From an uncultured Alistipes sp. (GTDB taxonomy: Bacteria; Bacteroidota; Bacteroidia; Bacteroidales; Rikenellaceae), in the NCBI GenBank assembly GCA_900769525.1, contig CAAGGY010000006.1, positions 1-30,115 on the forward strand: a DNA stretch of 30,115 nt, given 5' to 3'. Shown in pieces: positions 18,117 through 26,102 of the stretch. A program made the position numbers and the translations under genes. The notes below the pieces were generated by a model, which was not told the DNA's origin, did no database searches, and was given only the letters and a program-made list of their open reading frames with translations. The first letter of the stretch is position 1; each line of letters starts with the position of its first letter.

Positions 18117-19217
18117 ATGATAGCCCAACAAACGACGACTTCACAGCAGCTCGTATTAGAGCTCCTTCGCTATGCCATTAGCGAGCAGGAGTCCTCAACA
18201 CCGCAGCTAAACGACCTACCAGATTGGGAGCAAGTCTATCACGTAGCTCACAAGCAGGGTATCTCACAAATTGTCTGGGAGGGTATTCAGAAGCTTATTG
18301 ACAACAACAATATTGCTAGCGACAGGGTGCCATCAAAGCAGGTAAAACTTCGTTGGGCACTTAGCAACGAGAGGCTTACAAAACGCTATAACCACCAGGT
18401 AAAGGTCATCGCCAAGCTCGCCGCAGCACTTCGCAACGAGCAGATAGAGTTGCTGATACTCAAGGGCTACGGCCTCAGCCTATGCTATCCACACCCCGAG
18501 CAGCGTGCCTGCGGCGATATTGACATTTGGCTTATGGGTGAGCAGGAGCGTGGCGACAAGGTGCTAAAAAGGTGCTTTGGTATCGAGATAGATAACTCGA
18601 AGCACCACCACACAACATTTAGTCTCGATGGTGTGCTGGTCGAGAACCACTACGACTTTCTGAACATACATTCACACCGCTCAAATCGTGACATCGACAA
18701 TATCCTAAAGAGTATAGCTCGAGAGAATATCCCATGTACTGTGGAGCAGGAGCGCATCTATATTCCCAATGCACGACTACACTCGCTCTTTCTGCTACGC
18801 CACACCGCAGCGCACTTTGCCGCAGCCGAGATTGCCCTGCGCCACATTGTCGACTGGGCTATGTTTGTCAAAGAGTATCATGCCGAGATTGACTGGGTGT
18901 GGCTACGTGAGCTCTCACGCAACTACAACATGGAGCGCTTTCTCGACATCATAAGCTCGTTGTCTATCAAGCTTTGCGGCATAGATTCGAGCCTTGTGCC
19001 CGATATCACTATCTACCCTGAGCTTGAGCAGCGTGTGCTCGACGACATCCTCAACCCACGATTCAGCGAGGCACAACCAAAGCGTGGTGTCTTGCGCATT
19101 GCCAAATTTAAACTTCATCGCTGGTGGGCACATCGCTGGAAGCATAGGCTAGTATATAGCGACTCGCTAATAAGCATATTTATAACCCAGATGTGGAGTC
19201 ATATACTAAAACCATAA
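18117..19217 (+). CDS. Nucleotidyltransferase family protein (PF14907-like)
   Basis: A 366-residue protein of the uncharacterised nucleotidyltransferase group often found in polysaccharide loci of Bacteroidetes and Firmicutes. A helical N-terminal region of about 110 residues (WEQVYHVAHKQGISQIVWEG) leads into the polymerase-beta-like core. There the segment ILKGYGLSLCYPHPEQRACG is followed by DIDIW, placing two metal-binding aspartates at residues 134 and 136. HHHTTFSLDGVLVENHYDF and HSLFLLRHTAAHFAA follow. The substrate is unknown. It begins 17 bases after the glycosyltransferase and ends 13 bases before the VWA gene. Confidence 0.82.
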   Translation: MIAQQTTTSQQLVLELLRYAISEQESSTPQLNDLPDWEQVYHVAHKQGISQIVWEGIQKLIDNNNIASDRVPSKQVKLRWALSNERLTKRYNHQVKVIAKLAAALRNEQIELLILKGYGLSLCYPHPEQRACGDIDIWLMGEQERGDKVLKRCFGIEIDNSKHHHTTFSLDGVLVENHYDFLNIHSHRSNRDIDNILKSIARENIPCTVEQERIYIPNARLHSLFLLRHTAAHFAAAEIALRHIVDWAMFVKEYHAEIDWVWLRELSRNYNMERFLDIISSLSIKLCGIDSSLVPDITIYPELEQRVLDDILNPRFSEAQPKRGVLRIAKFKLHRWWAHRWKHRLVYSDSLISIFITQMWSHILKP

Positions 19218-19230
19218 AACTCACCCTACA

Positions 19231-20085
19231 ATGTATTCTCAACTTATTACTCATCTGCAACGAACAGCATTTGTCATCGCCATAGATTGTTCGACGTCAA
19301 TGCGAGAATTAACTACGCTTAACGGTAAGACGATGCGCAGGGCAGATGCTGTAGCTATTGTATGCAACTACATTCTTGACGAGCTACTCGAGCGTGCAAC
19401 ACGCCACAACGAGGTGCGCAACTACTACGACATAGCTGTTGTTGGATATGCCAACAAGGATATAGTACCCATAATTCCAGAGTATTGCGATAGGTTTATC
19501 CCTATCAGCGAGCTATCAAACATAGCCCCAAAGATTAAGGAGTGGCGCTTTGGAGATAGTGCTGATGACCCCCACTCGAAGCCCAACTATATGCTCCGTG
19601 ACTGGATTAGGCCTATGGCACATGGTGAAACGCCCATGCACACAGCACTCACATATATCTACACGCTACTTGAGCGCTGGTGCTCGAAGCCTGAAAACCA
19701 GAATAGCTTTCCACCTATTGTCTTCAACATTACCGATGGTGAGGCCACAGACGCTACAAACGATGAGTTGATAGATATAAGTCGACAGATTCAAACAACG
19801 AGTACCAACGATGGTAATACGCTACTGATAAACATACTCTTGAGCAGGGCGATAGATGATACAAGCGTAATATTCCCATCAGACAGAGATTTCTTCACCG
19901 AAACAGAGCAGATGATGACCCTATTCCGTATGTCGAGCATTATGCCTGAGAGCATGAATCCGCTCATCGAGCAACTTACAACCGAGGGTAATAGAGCACC
20001 CTACCGAGGCGTGGCCTACAACGTCTCGCCCGATAAGCTACTCGCCATCCTCAACATCGGCTCCGAGAGCATAAATTTAGCATAG
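19231..20085 (+). CDS. VWA-domain protein, cytosolic
   Basis: A 284-residue protein made mostly of one von Willebrand factor A domain. The metal ion-dependent adhesion site looks complete: DCSTS at residues 19-23 (DxSxS), Thr 134 in GETPMHTAL, and Asp 169 in ITDGEATD. No signal peptide or membrane segment is present, so it should act in the cytosol, probably binding a protein partner in a metal-dependent way. The C-terminal 60 residues lie outside the core fold. The gene is two bases from the pseudokinase/WG gene, which makes that product the natural partner. The domain resembles VWA proteins that work with kinases or phosphatases, but no phosphatase gene is nearby. Confidence 0.82.
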   Translation: MYSQLITHLQRTAFVIAIDCSTSMRELTTLNGKTMRRADAVAIVCNYILDELLERATRHNEVRNYYDIAVVGYANKDIVPIIPEYCDRFIPISELSNIAPKIKEWRFGDSADDPHSKPNYMLRDWIRPMAHGETPMHTALTYIYTLLERWCSKPENQNSFPPIVFNITDGEATDATNDELIDISRQIQTTSTNDGNTLLINILLSRAIDDTSVIFPSDRDFFTETEQMMTLFRMSSIMPESMNPLIEQLTTEGNRAPYRGVAYNVSPDKLLAILNIGSESINLA

Positions 20086-20087
20086 TC

Positions 20088-21011
20088 ATGGACATCTGTA
20101 CAATTGTTGAGTTTCGTGATGCTCTGCAACATTACCAAACACGATTTACCACGCTCAAGGGCCTAAGGCCAGATATGAGCACCCTTGGACACACACGCCA
20201 CTTTGCCGAGTGTCAAGTCTACATAGATGGGCAAAGAGCGATAATCTATGCTCCTACAACGCCACAAGCTATGGTCTATGCCCGACAAGCAGAGAGGGCT
20301 ATCGGTGGTGCAACCAAGTCGCACGCCCTAACTCCATATAAAATCCTCGATGAGGAGATTATACTCGGCGACAACCGTAGCTGCTCGCTTATCGTGGAGT
20401 ACCCATGTCAAGGCATAGCACTATGTGAGGCTGTCTACACGCTACTACGTCCGAAACTGGTAAATGGGTTGAATATGTTTAGAGAGGATCTGGCAAATAA
20501 CAGCCTTAGCCACAACAATCTACGCAGCGATAATATCATAGTCGCTGACGACGGAACATGGCACTGCATACGCCAATACTACACCAGCACTACGGAAATG
20601 GGCGACAAGGCAGCCTTCGAGAAGATTGAGGCTTTGATTGAGCGATATACTCTTGGTGATGAGGTAAATATAGCTCTTAATGACGTGCAAGCTAACTACT
20701 CGACACGCACCTTCGTCGGTGGTCGCAGGCGTGTTAGCGAGGATAATTTAGTGGGCTTTGAGGACAACAATGGCCGACGAGTTATAGAGTGCAAGTATGC
20801 CTGGGCCAGCGACTTTGTCGAGGGACGTGCCGTGGTCAAAACCACCGACGGACATTGGGGTCTTATAGATAGCCTCGGCAACGAGATTATCGAGCCTATC
20901 TACGACAAGCTCGACTACGATGCAATAGCTGGCCAAAGCTACGCCTACCACAATGGCAAGTGCTACGAGTTAGACTATAACGGAGAGCTGCTAAACGAAA
21001 ATGAGCAATAG
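20088..21011 (+). CDS. Pseudokinase-like protein with C-terminal WG repeats
   Basis: A 307-residue cytosolic protein. Residues 1-210 have the order of a degenerate kinase fold: a hinge-like SLIVEYPCQGIALCEAVYTLL, then LSHNNLRSDNIIVADDGTWH (His 142 to Asn 149), which lines up with the HxDLxxxN catalytic loop but has Asn in place of the catalytic Asp. The expected DFG is missing (CIRQY instead). It should therefore not be an active kinase of the standard kind. Residues 222-300 carry one full WG repeat (VGFEDNNGRRVIECKYAWAS, then FVEGRAVVKTTDGHWGLID) and part of another (SLGNEIIEPIYDKL). The kinase reading is pattern-based; the WG repeats are clear. The last codons form half of a terminator. Confidence 0.72.
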   Translation: MDICTIVEFRDALQHYQTRFTTLKGLRPDMSTLGHTRHFAECQVYIDGQRAIIYAPTTPQAMVYARQAERAIGGATKSHALTPYKILDEEIILGDNRSCSLIVEYPCQGIALCEAVYTLLRPKLVNGLNMFREDLANNSLSHNNLRSDNIIVADDGTWHCIRQYYTSTTEMGDKAAFEKIEALIERYTLGDEVNIALNDVQANYSTRTFVGGRRRVSEDNLVGFEDNNGRRVIECKYAWASDFVEGRAVVKTTDGHWGLIDSLGNEIIEPIYDKLDYDAIAGQSYAYHNGKCYELDYNGELLNENEQ

Positions 21012-21028
21012 GACCTATTGCTCATTTT
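20998..21028. terminator. Bidirectional terminator formed by the last codons of two convergent genes
   Basis: AAAATGAGCAATAGG at 20998-21012 and CCTATTGCTCATTTT at 21014-21028 form a perfect inverted repeat around one central base. The T-run on the right and the A-run on the left (which reads as T on the other strand) make it fit for both directions. It contains the stop codons of the WG gene (21009-21011) and of the metallophosphoesterase gene (21015-21017 read on the minus strand). Confidence 0.85.
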
Positions 21029-22109
21029 TCGCTCTTGATATATTGATAACTACAATCTCGCTATTTGTGCCGATGCGGAATGGTGGCCCCCAGAGCGAGA
21101 GTCCCTGCATGACATAGGCGTGCGTAGCACCCCACCGACGTAGGCCATGACTCTGGTCGTAGAGCATATCCGTGAGCCAGTTAATAGGCCACACCTGTCC
21201 TCGATGCGTATGGCCAGAGAGGTGAAGGTCTACACCCGAGCGCTCGCTTTCGGCTATCTCGTAGGGTTGATGGTCGAGAAGTATTGTAAACTCTCCATCA
21301 GAGACTCGCTGCACAAGCTCTTGGGTGGTTGCCCTACGACGATTCATGCGGTCGTCACGACCAATGATAGCGACACCCGACTCAAGCTCGGCAACACTAT
21401 CACGAAGCACGACAATGGGCGTAGAGCTAAGGTAGTCGAGGCACTCGTCGACACCGCTAATATACTCATGGTTGCCAAGAGCCATATATACTCCTTGCGG
21501 TGCTTTTATCTTGCTAAGCACCTCATCCATAGCAGCTCGTCGCACAGGACGAATACTATTATCAATCAAATCACCCACGATAAGCACAACATCGACATTG
21601 AGCGAGTTGAGCATCTCGACATAGCGCTCCAACATCTGTCGTGTGGTACCATGACCCAGATGCACATCGCTGATGGCCACAACTCTAAGATTGTCGCACT
21701 CAAGCTTTTCGCTAAATATCTCAACGGTTTCGATGCGTGGATTGCGGTAGTTTATGTAGCCATAGGCGAGTAGCAGCAGAGTGAAGCCCAGCGCATGCCA
21801 CAAGCAGAGTTTTGCCGCAGGAAATAGCAGATGGATGACATCTACACAAAGTGTGGCAAGAGTCATATAGAGCACAAAGACCAGCCACACCGAGCCGACA
21901 TCGAAGAGCGCACGTTGCAGCCACGCACACCCCTCAACATCACGCATTATAATGGCGACAAATAAGGCGATGGCAGCAATCCAGAATAGAAAAGCAAAGG
22001 CCACTCTCACAACCATCGGAACTGCGGAGAGGGCCTGCAAAAGACGAATAAATATATAGGCGTTAGCGCCCAGATAGAACAACAACGTAGCAACCATACC
22101 CACAATCAT
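21015..22109 (-). CDS. Membrane-anchored metallophosphoesterase (YkuE/YaeI-like)
   Basis: A 364-residue protein with four N-terminal membrane segments (about residues 2-24, 32-56, 70-92 and 98-117) and a calcineurin-like phosphoesterase domain. Metal-site motifs are VVAISDVHLGHG (DxH), VGDLIDN (GDxxDN), LGNHEYISG (GNHE) and SGHTHRGQVWP (GHTH). Relatives are often called YkuE or YaeI and some act on lipid-linked phosphates; the substrate here is not known. It lies 61 bases after cca on the same strand and is probably the last gene of a pdxJ-cca-phosphoesterase run. Confidence 0.87.
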   Translation of the reverse strand: MIVGMVATLLFYLGANAYIFIRLLQALSAVPMVVRVAFAFLFWIAAIALFVAIIMRDVEGCAWLQRALFDVGSVWLVFVLYMTLATLCVDVIHLLFPAAKLCLWHALGFTLLLLAYGYINYRNPRIETVEIFSEKLECDNLRVVAISDVHLGHGTTRQMLERYVEMLNSLNVDVVLIVGDLIDNSIRPVRRAAMDEVLSKIKAPQGVYMALGNHEYISGVDECLDYLSSTPIVVLRDSVAELESGVAIIGRDDRMNRRRATTQELVQRVSDGEFTILLDHQPYEIAESERSGVDLHLSGHTHRGQVWPINWLTDMLYDQSHGLRRWGATHAYVMQGLSLWGPPFRIGTNSEIVVINISRAKNEQ

Positions 22110-22170
22110 AACAGACTCAACACTTTAGGTTAAACTATAAATTGGTCGAACCATAGCGTAACCTCGCAAG

Positions 22171-23565
22171 TTACGAACGTTTAACACCTCGACGCTCCGC
22201 CTCCTCCTCCATGAGTTTGTAGGCAGCGTCATAGTCGTTAGGTATAATGCCATCGAGGATAGCATTCTTAATCACCTCCTTAATCTCGCCGATAATGCTC
22301 GAAGGTGGGAGGTTGTAGGTCTTCATGATGAGGTCGCCCGTGATTGGGGGCTGGAAGTTACGCACACGGTCACGCTCTTCGAGATCACGCAACTTCTCTC
22401 GAACAAGCTCAAAATTACGCAGATAGCGCTGCACCTTACTATCAATACCCGAGGTGATATCAGCCTCGCACAGAAGCATTAGGCTGTCGATGTCGTCGCC
22501 CGCCTCAAAGAGCAGACGGCGCACTGCCGAGTCGGTGATAATCTCCTCCGAGAGGACGATAGGACGCATGTGCAGAAAGACCATCTTCTGCACAAAGCGC
22601 ATAGGCTCGTTGAGCGGAAGGCGCAGACGGCGGAAGATCTGAGGCACGAGCTTTGAGCCCACAGCCTCATGCTGATGAAATGTCCAGCCAGCACGCTGGT
22701 CGTAGGCCTTCGTTAGTGGCTTGCCGATGTCGTGAAGGAGTGCTGCCCAGCGCAACCAGAGGTCGTCGGTACGCTTAGCAACATTGTCAAGTACCTTCAT
22801 CGTATGCTCGAAGTTATCCTTATGACCATGCTTGCCACGACGCTCCACGCCTGCCATGCGGTCGAGCTCAGGGAGCACATACTGCAACAAGCCCGACGAA
22901 CGCATCAACGTAAGGCCGATAGAGGGCACTGGCGAGGCGAGTATCTTATTGAGCTCCACAGAGATACGCTCACGAGTGATAATCTTGATACGCTCAGCCT
23001 GGCGTGCTATGCCATCGAACGTTTCGTCGTCGATATCGAAGCCGAGCTGCGAGGCAAACCTCACGGCACGCATCATACGAAGCGGGTCGTCAGAGAATGT
23101 CTTATCGGGCTCACAAGGGGTGCGGATGATGCAGTCGTCGAGATCGTCAAGGCCACCAAACGGGTCGACAAGCTCGCCAAACCTATCACCATTTAGGCAC
23201 CAGGCCAGGGCATTTATCGTGAAGTCACGACGACGCTGGTCATCCTCCAACGTACCTGGCTCGACCTGCGGATTGCGAGACTCGGGGGTGTAGCTCTCAC
23301 GACGAGCTCCGACAAACTCCACCTCGGTATCACGCCAATGGAGCATTGCCGTACCATAGGTTTTGTAGATTGTCACCTTAGCGCCAAGCTCACGGCCGAG
23401 CTCCTCAGCAACGGCAACGCCACTGCCCACAACAACGACATCTATGTCGGTAGAGGGACGACGTAGATAGTGGTCGCGAACATATCCGCCGATGACATAG
23501 GCCTCGACACCTAAGCGATCGACAGTAGACTTAATGTGCTTAAATATAGGGTGTTTCAGTGGCAT
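22171..23565 (-). CDS. cca: CCA tRNA nucleotidyltransferase with HD domain
   Basis: A 464-residue class II nucleotidyltransferase that adds or repairs the CCA end of tRNAs. The N-terminal head has VIGGYVRDHYLRRPSTDIDV with the DxD metal pair, then RRDFTINALAW, LVDPFGGLDDL and DPLRMMRAVRFASQLGFDID, the standard RNA-binding and base-recognition blocks. The C-terminal part has an HD domain (LRWAALLHDIGKP, WTFHQHEAVGS). The HD domain is common in bacterial CCA enzymes and may give phosphatase activity. The related poly(A) polymerase is less likely given the organism. It begins three bases after the pdxJ stop. A small CGTAAC/GTTACG hairpin overlaps its stop codon. Confidence 0.87.
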   Translation of the reverse strand: MPLKHPIFKHIKSTVDRLGVEAYVIGGYVRDHYLRRPSTDIDVVVVGSGVAVAEELGRELGAKVTIYKTYGTAMLHWRDTEVEFVGARRESYTPESRNPQVEPGTLEDDQRRRDFTINALAWCLNGDRFGELVDPFGGLDDLDDCIIRTPCEPDKTFSDDPLRMMRAVRFASQLGFDIDDETFDGIARQAERIKIITRERISVELNKILASPVPSIGLTLMRSSGLLQYVLPELDRMAGVERRGKHGHKDNFEHTMKVLDNVAKRTDDLWLRWAALLHDIGKPLTKAYDQRAGWTFHQHEAVGSKLVPQIFRRLRLPLNEPMRFVQKMVFLHMRPIVLSEEIITDSAVRRLLFEAGDDIDSLMLLCEADITSGIDSKVQRYLRNFELVREKLRDLEERDRVRNFQPPITGDLIMKTYNLPPSSIIGEIKEVIKNAILDGIIPNDYDAAYKLMEEEAERRGVKRS

Positions 23566-23568
23566 TGG

Positions 23569-24303
23569 CTACTTCTCGAGATTATGGGCACGACGAATAC
23601 AGCGCTGATAAATCGCAACGGTATTCTCTAAGCCCCAATAGAGTGCATCGCTAATCAAGGCGTGGCCAATAGAGACCTCATCAACCCAAGGAATACGCTC
23701 GATGAAGTACTGCAAATTCTCGGTATTGAGGTCGTGACCAGCATTAAGACCAAGGCCCACACGGCGAGCCTCCTCGGCAGCAGCAACATACGGTGCAATG
23801 GCTGCCTCACGATCCTTGGCATAGCCAGCAGCATAGGCCTCGGTGTAGAGCTCCACACGGTCGGCACCACACTCCTTAGCCGCTGTAACCATCTCGACAA
23901 CAGGGTCGACAAAAATAGATACTCGGATGCCAGCCTTGTGGAAACGGTCGGCCATAGAGCGCAAAAAGTCACGATACTTGATAGTATCCCAACCAGCAGA
24001 TGAGGTGATAGCATCCTCAGCATCAGGGACAAGTGTCACCTGCGCAGGACGCACCTGCTCGACGAGCTCGCAGAAGCTCTCGATAGGGTTACCCTCGACA
24101 TTTAGCTCTGTTGCGATGTTGGCCTTGAGCTCACGAACATCGCTATAACGGATGTGGCGAGCATCGGGACGAGGGTGAACGGTGATGCCATCGGCACCAA
24201 ACTTCTCGATATTGAGGGCTGCCTCCAACAAATTGGGCATATTTCCGCCGCGCGAATTGCGCACAACGGCAATCTTATTGATATTTACGCTTAGTTTTGT
24301 CAT
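23569..24303 (-). CDS. pdxJ: Pyridoxine 5'-phosphate synthase
   Basis: PdxJ condenses 3-amino-2-oxopropyl phosphate with 1-deoxy-D-xylulose 5-phosphate to make pyridoxine 5'-phosphate in the vitamin B6 pathway. The 244-residue TIM-barrel protein has the family blocks TKLSVNINKIAVVRNSRGG, FGADGITVHPRPDARHI with its active-site His and Arg, LNVEGNPIESF, QVTLVPDAEDAITSSAGWD, and RVELYTEAYA near the middle. I place the start at the ATG ending at 24303 because MTKLSVNINK is the family's usual N terminus; another ATG three codons upstream (24312) is possible. It is divergent from nadK with a very short shared promoter region. Confidence 0.92.
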   Translation of the reverse strand: MTKLSVNINKIAVVRNSRGGNMPNLLEAALNIEKFGADGITVHPRPDARHIRYSDVRELKANIATELNVEGNPIESFCELVEQVRPAQVTLVPDAEDAITSSAGWDTIKYRDFLRSMADRFHKAGIRVSIFVDPVVEMVTAAKECGADRVELYTEAYAAGYAKDREAAIAPYVAAAEEARRVGLGLNAGHDLNTENLQYFIERIPWVDEVSIGHALISDALYWGLENTVAIYQRCIRRAHNLEK

Positions 24304-24311
24304 AATTTTCA

Positions 24312-24319
24312 TATCTTTG
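24312..24319 (+). promoter_or_regulatory. Candidate -7 box for nadK
   Basis: TATCTTTG matches the Bacteroides -7 pattern TAnnTTTG. The predicted start is near 24326, leaving about 30 bases before the nadK ATG at 24357. No well-spaced -33 TTTG is visible, only one with a short 12-base gap (AGTTTTG upstream), so support is partial. The box lies inside the leader of pdxJ. Confidence 0.5.
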
Positions 24320-24325
24320 CAAAAG

Positions 24326-24333
24326 CAAAGTTA
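24326..24333 (-). promoter_or_regulatory. Candidate -7 box for pdxJ
   Basis: Read on the minus strand this is TAACTTTG, an exact TAnnTTTG match. A TTTTC lies 19 bases upstream in the -33 position. The predicted start is near 24319, giving a leader of about 16 bases before the ATG at 24303. It faces the nadK -7 box on the opposite strand, six bases away. Confidence 0.62.
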
Positions 24334-24356
24334 CGATTTTTTTTCATTCTGTGAAA

Positions 24357-25226
24357 ATGAACATTATACTTTTTTCTCGCAAAGAGCTCAAACATCGCCC
24401 TGAGCAGCTAAGAACAATCATCGAGTCAATCACACGACACGGTTTAGAATACTCTGTAAATGAGGATTTTGCAAACGCTATCGAGAGCCTCACAGGCATC
24501 CTCATAACCCCAGAACATCGCTACAACAACTCTCCTCGCTCAACAGGCGACGACCTGCTTATAACCTATGGTGGCGACGGTACGCTGCTCGACGCCGTGG
24601 AGCTTCGCCCCTCGACAACGACACCAATAGTGGGCATCAACTGTGGACGCCTCGGATACCTCACAGCCGATGATGGCGAGGGCATTACCCAGCTCTTTGA
24701 GCACATAGTAGCGGGCACATTGCACCTTGAGCGCCGACAGCTACTCAGCGTCAAGGCCGAGATAGAGTGTGGCGACAAGTGCTTAGCACTCAACGAGGTG
24801 ACAATACATCGTCACGGTGCTACGATGATATCAATCGAGGCTCTTGTCAATGGCAAGCGCATAGCGACATACCACGGCGATGGCATAATCATCTCGACAC
24901 CTACAGGCTCAACAGCCTACTCACTAAGTGCTGGAGGCCCTATTGTCGACCCTATGTGCAACTGTCTTATTCTCTCGCCATTAGCTCCACACAACCTCAC
25001 AATGCGCCCCATTGTTGTGCCCGACAGCAGCGAGATAACACTACGACTTGACGCCCGTGGTGGCGAGGCCTTCCTATCGTCGGACAACCGCACCTACACA
25101 CTTAAGGACAAAGCAACAATTGAGCTACGAAGGGCTGACGAAGAACTTATTCTCGCTACGCCACACAATAACACATTCTACGACACGTTAAGAGAAAAGA
25201 TGATGTGGGGTGTTGACAACCGTTAA
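24357..25226 (+). CDS. nadK: NAD kinase
   Basis: NadK phosphorylates NAD+ to NADP+. From ATG 24357 the protein has 289 residues; a GTG two codons upstream is less likely. The nucleotide-binding motif GGDGTLLDAV and the next block PIVGINCGRLGYLTADD are clear, as are NEVTIHRHG and the second conserved loop STPTGSTAYSLSAGGPIVDP. In many Bacteroidales nadK is next to pdxJ in divergent orientation, as here. It is followed by 145 bases without a gene and then by uppS. Confidence 0.93.
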   Translation: MNIILFSRKELKHRPEQLRTIIESITRHGLEYSVNEDFANAIESLTGILITPEHRYNNSPRSTGDDLLITYGGDGTLLDAVELRPSTTTPIVGINCGRLGYLTADDGEGITQLFEHIVAGTLHLERRQLLSVKAEIECGDKCLALNEVTIHRHGATMISIEALVNGKRIATYHGDGIIISTPTGSTAYSLSAGGPIVDPMCNCLILSPLAPHNLTMRPIVVPDSSEITLRLDARGGEAFLSSDNRTYTLKDKATIELRRADEELILATPHNNTFYDTLREKMMWGVDNR

Positions 25227-25330
25227 TAGAGCCTATAAAAGCACACAATTTGCACTCGGCATACAACACTGACAACCAACACATTAGCACCACTACTCAC
25301 GCATACGCGTAGGAAAAAGTAGTTTAGAGA

Positions 25331-25362
25331 TTGTGAAAATTTAATTAAATTGCTTACATTTG
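25331..25362 (+). promoter_or_regulatory. Promoter of uppS, with AT palindrome in the spacer
   Basis: TTGTG at 25331-25335 is followed after 19 bases by TACATTTG at 25355-25362, a full -7 match. A perfect 14-base palindrome, AATTTAATTAAATT, occupies 25338-25351 between the two boxes. The predicted transcription start is near 25367-25370, only a few bases before the uppS ATG at 25372. Confidence 0.7.
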
Positions 25363-25371
25363 TCGGATAAT

Positions 25372-26094
25372 ATGAGCAAGCAACAGGCAATACCACAACA
25401 CGTAGCCATAATTATGGATGGCAATGGCCGCTGGGCAAAACAGCACGGCAAGCAGCGCTATGAGGGTCATATCGCTGGTGTCGAGTCGGTGCGTTGTGTG
25501 TTGCGAGCTGCAAAAGTTGGTGGAGTGAAATACCTTACGCTCTACGCTTTTTCTACTGAGAACTGGGGACGTCCAGCAGCCGAGGTGGAGGCTATTATGG
25601 AGCTCTTCTGCAAGAGCGTTGTGGGCGAGACCCCTGAACTTGTGAAGCAGGGTGTTAAGGTGCAAATCATCGGCGAGCGTCAGAGATTCTCTGAGCGTGT
25701 GGTGGAGCTTATCGACCAGATTGAGAGCAACACAGCCCAGGGCAAAGAGCTCACACTGGTATTGGCCTTCAACTACTCATCACGCCGTGAGATTATGCTT
25801 GCAATGCAGCAGATAGCTCGTCGTGTGGCCGAGGGAGAGCTTAAGGCAGAGGATATCTCGGAGCAGACCATTGCCCAGAGCCTTATGACTGATACAATAC
25901 CCGATCCAGACCTCATTATTCGCACAAGTGGCGAGTGTCGCCTGAGCAACTTCTTGCTCTGGCAGGCATCGTATGCCGAGTTCTACTTCCCAGAGGTGTT
26001 ATGGCCCGACTTCGACGAGATGGAGTTTGCCAAGGCCCTCGAGGTATATGCTCAGCGTGAGCGCCGCTACGGTTTAGTTACTGAAGAAGATTAA
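25372..26094 (+). CDS. uppS: Undecaprenyl diphosphate synthase (cis-prenyltransferase)
   Basis: UppS extends farnesyl diphosphate with eight isopentenyl units to make C55 undecaprenyl diphosphate, the lipid carrier for peptidoglycan and surface polysaccharide. From ATG 25372 it has 240 residues. An in-frame TTG four codons upstream is inside the -7 box and is rejected. Family marks are IPQHVAIIMDGNGRWAKQHG with the catalytic Asp, GVKYLTLYAFSTENWGRP, and PDPDLIIRTSGECRLSNFLL with YAEFYFPEVLWPDF. It is followed by bamA after eight bases, so the two are probably co-transcribed. Confidence 0.94.
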   Translation: MSKQQAIPQHVAIIMDGNGRWAKQHGKQRYEGHIAGVESVRCVLRAAKVGGVKYLTLYAFSTENWGRPAAEVEAIMELFCKSVVGETPELVKQGVKVQIIGERQRFSERVVELIDQIESNTAQGKELTLVLAFNYSSRREIMLAMQQIARRVAEGELKAEDISEQTIAQSLMTDTIPDPDLIIRTSGECRLSNFLLWQASYAEFYFPEVLWPDFDEMEFAKALEVYAQRERRYGLVTEED

Positions 26095-26102
26095 GATACA
26101 AG

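Noticed and set aside
19231..21011. A complete Ter-type VWA/phosphatase/kinase triad
   Set aside because: No PP2C phosphatase or Ter genes are present and the kinase-like protein lacks catalytic residues.
21147..21773. A 208-residue open frame on the plus strand
   Set aside because: It is antisense to the metallophosphoesterase gene, whose metal-site motifs are all in the minus frame, and has no recognisable domain.
22110..22170. tRNA or terminator between cca and the metallophosphoesterase
   Set aside because: No cloverleaf can be drawn; the CGTAAC/GTTACG hairpin is short and has no T-run.
22732..23293. Two open frames of about 150 residues on the plus strand
   Set aside because: Both are antisense to cca, which has clear family motifs throughout.
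25360..25371. TTG as start of uppS
   Set aside because: It lies inside the -7 promoter box; the ATG at 25372 gives the normal N terminus.
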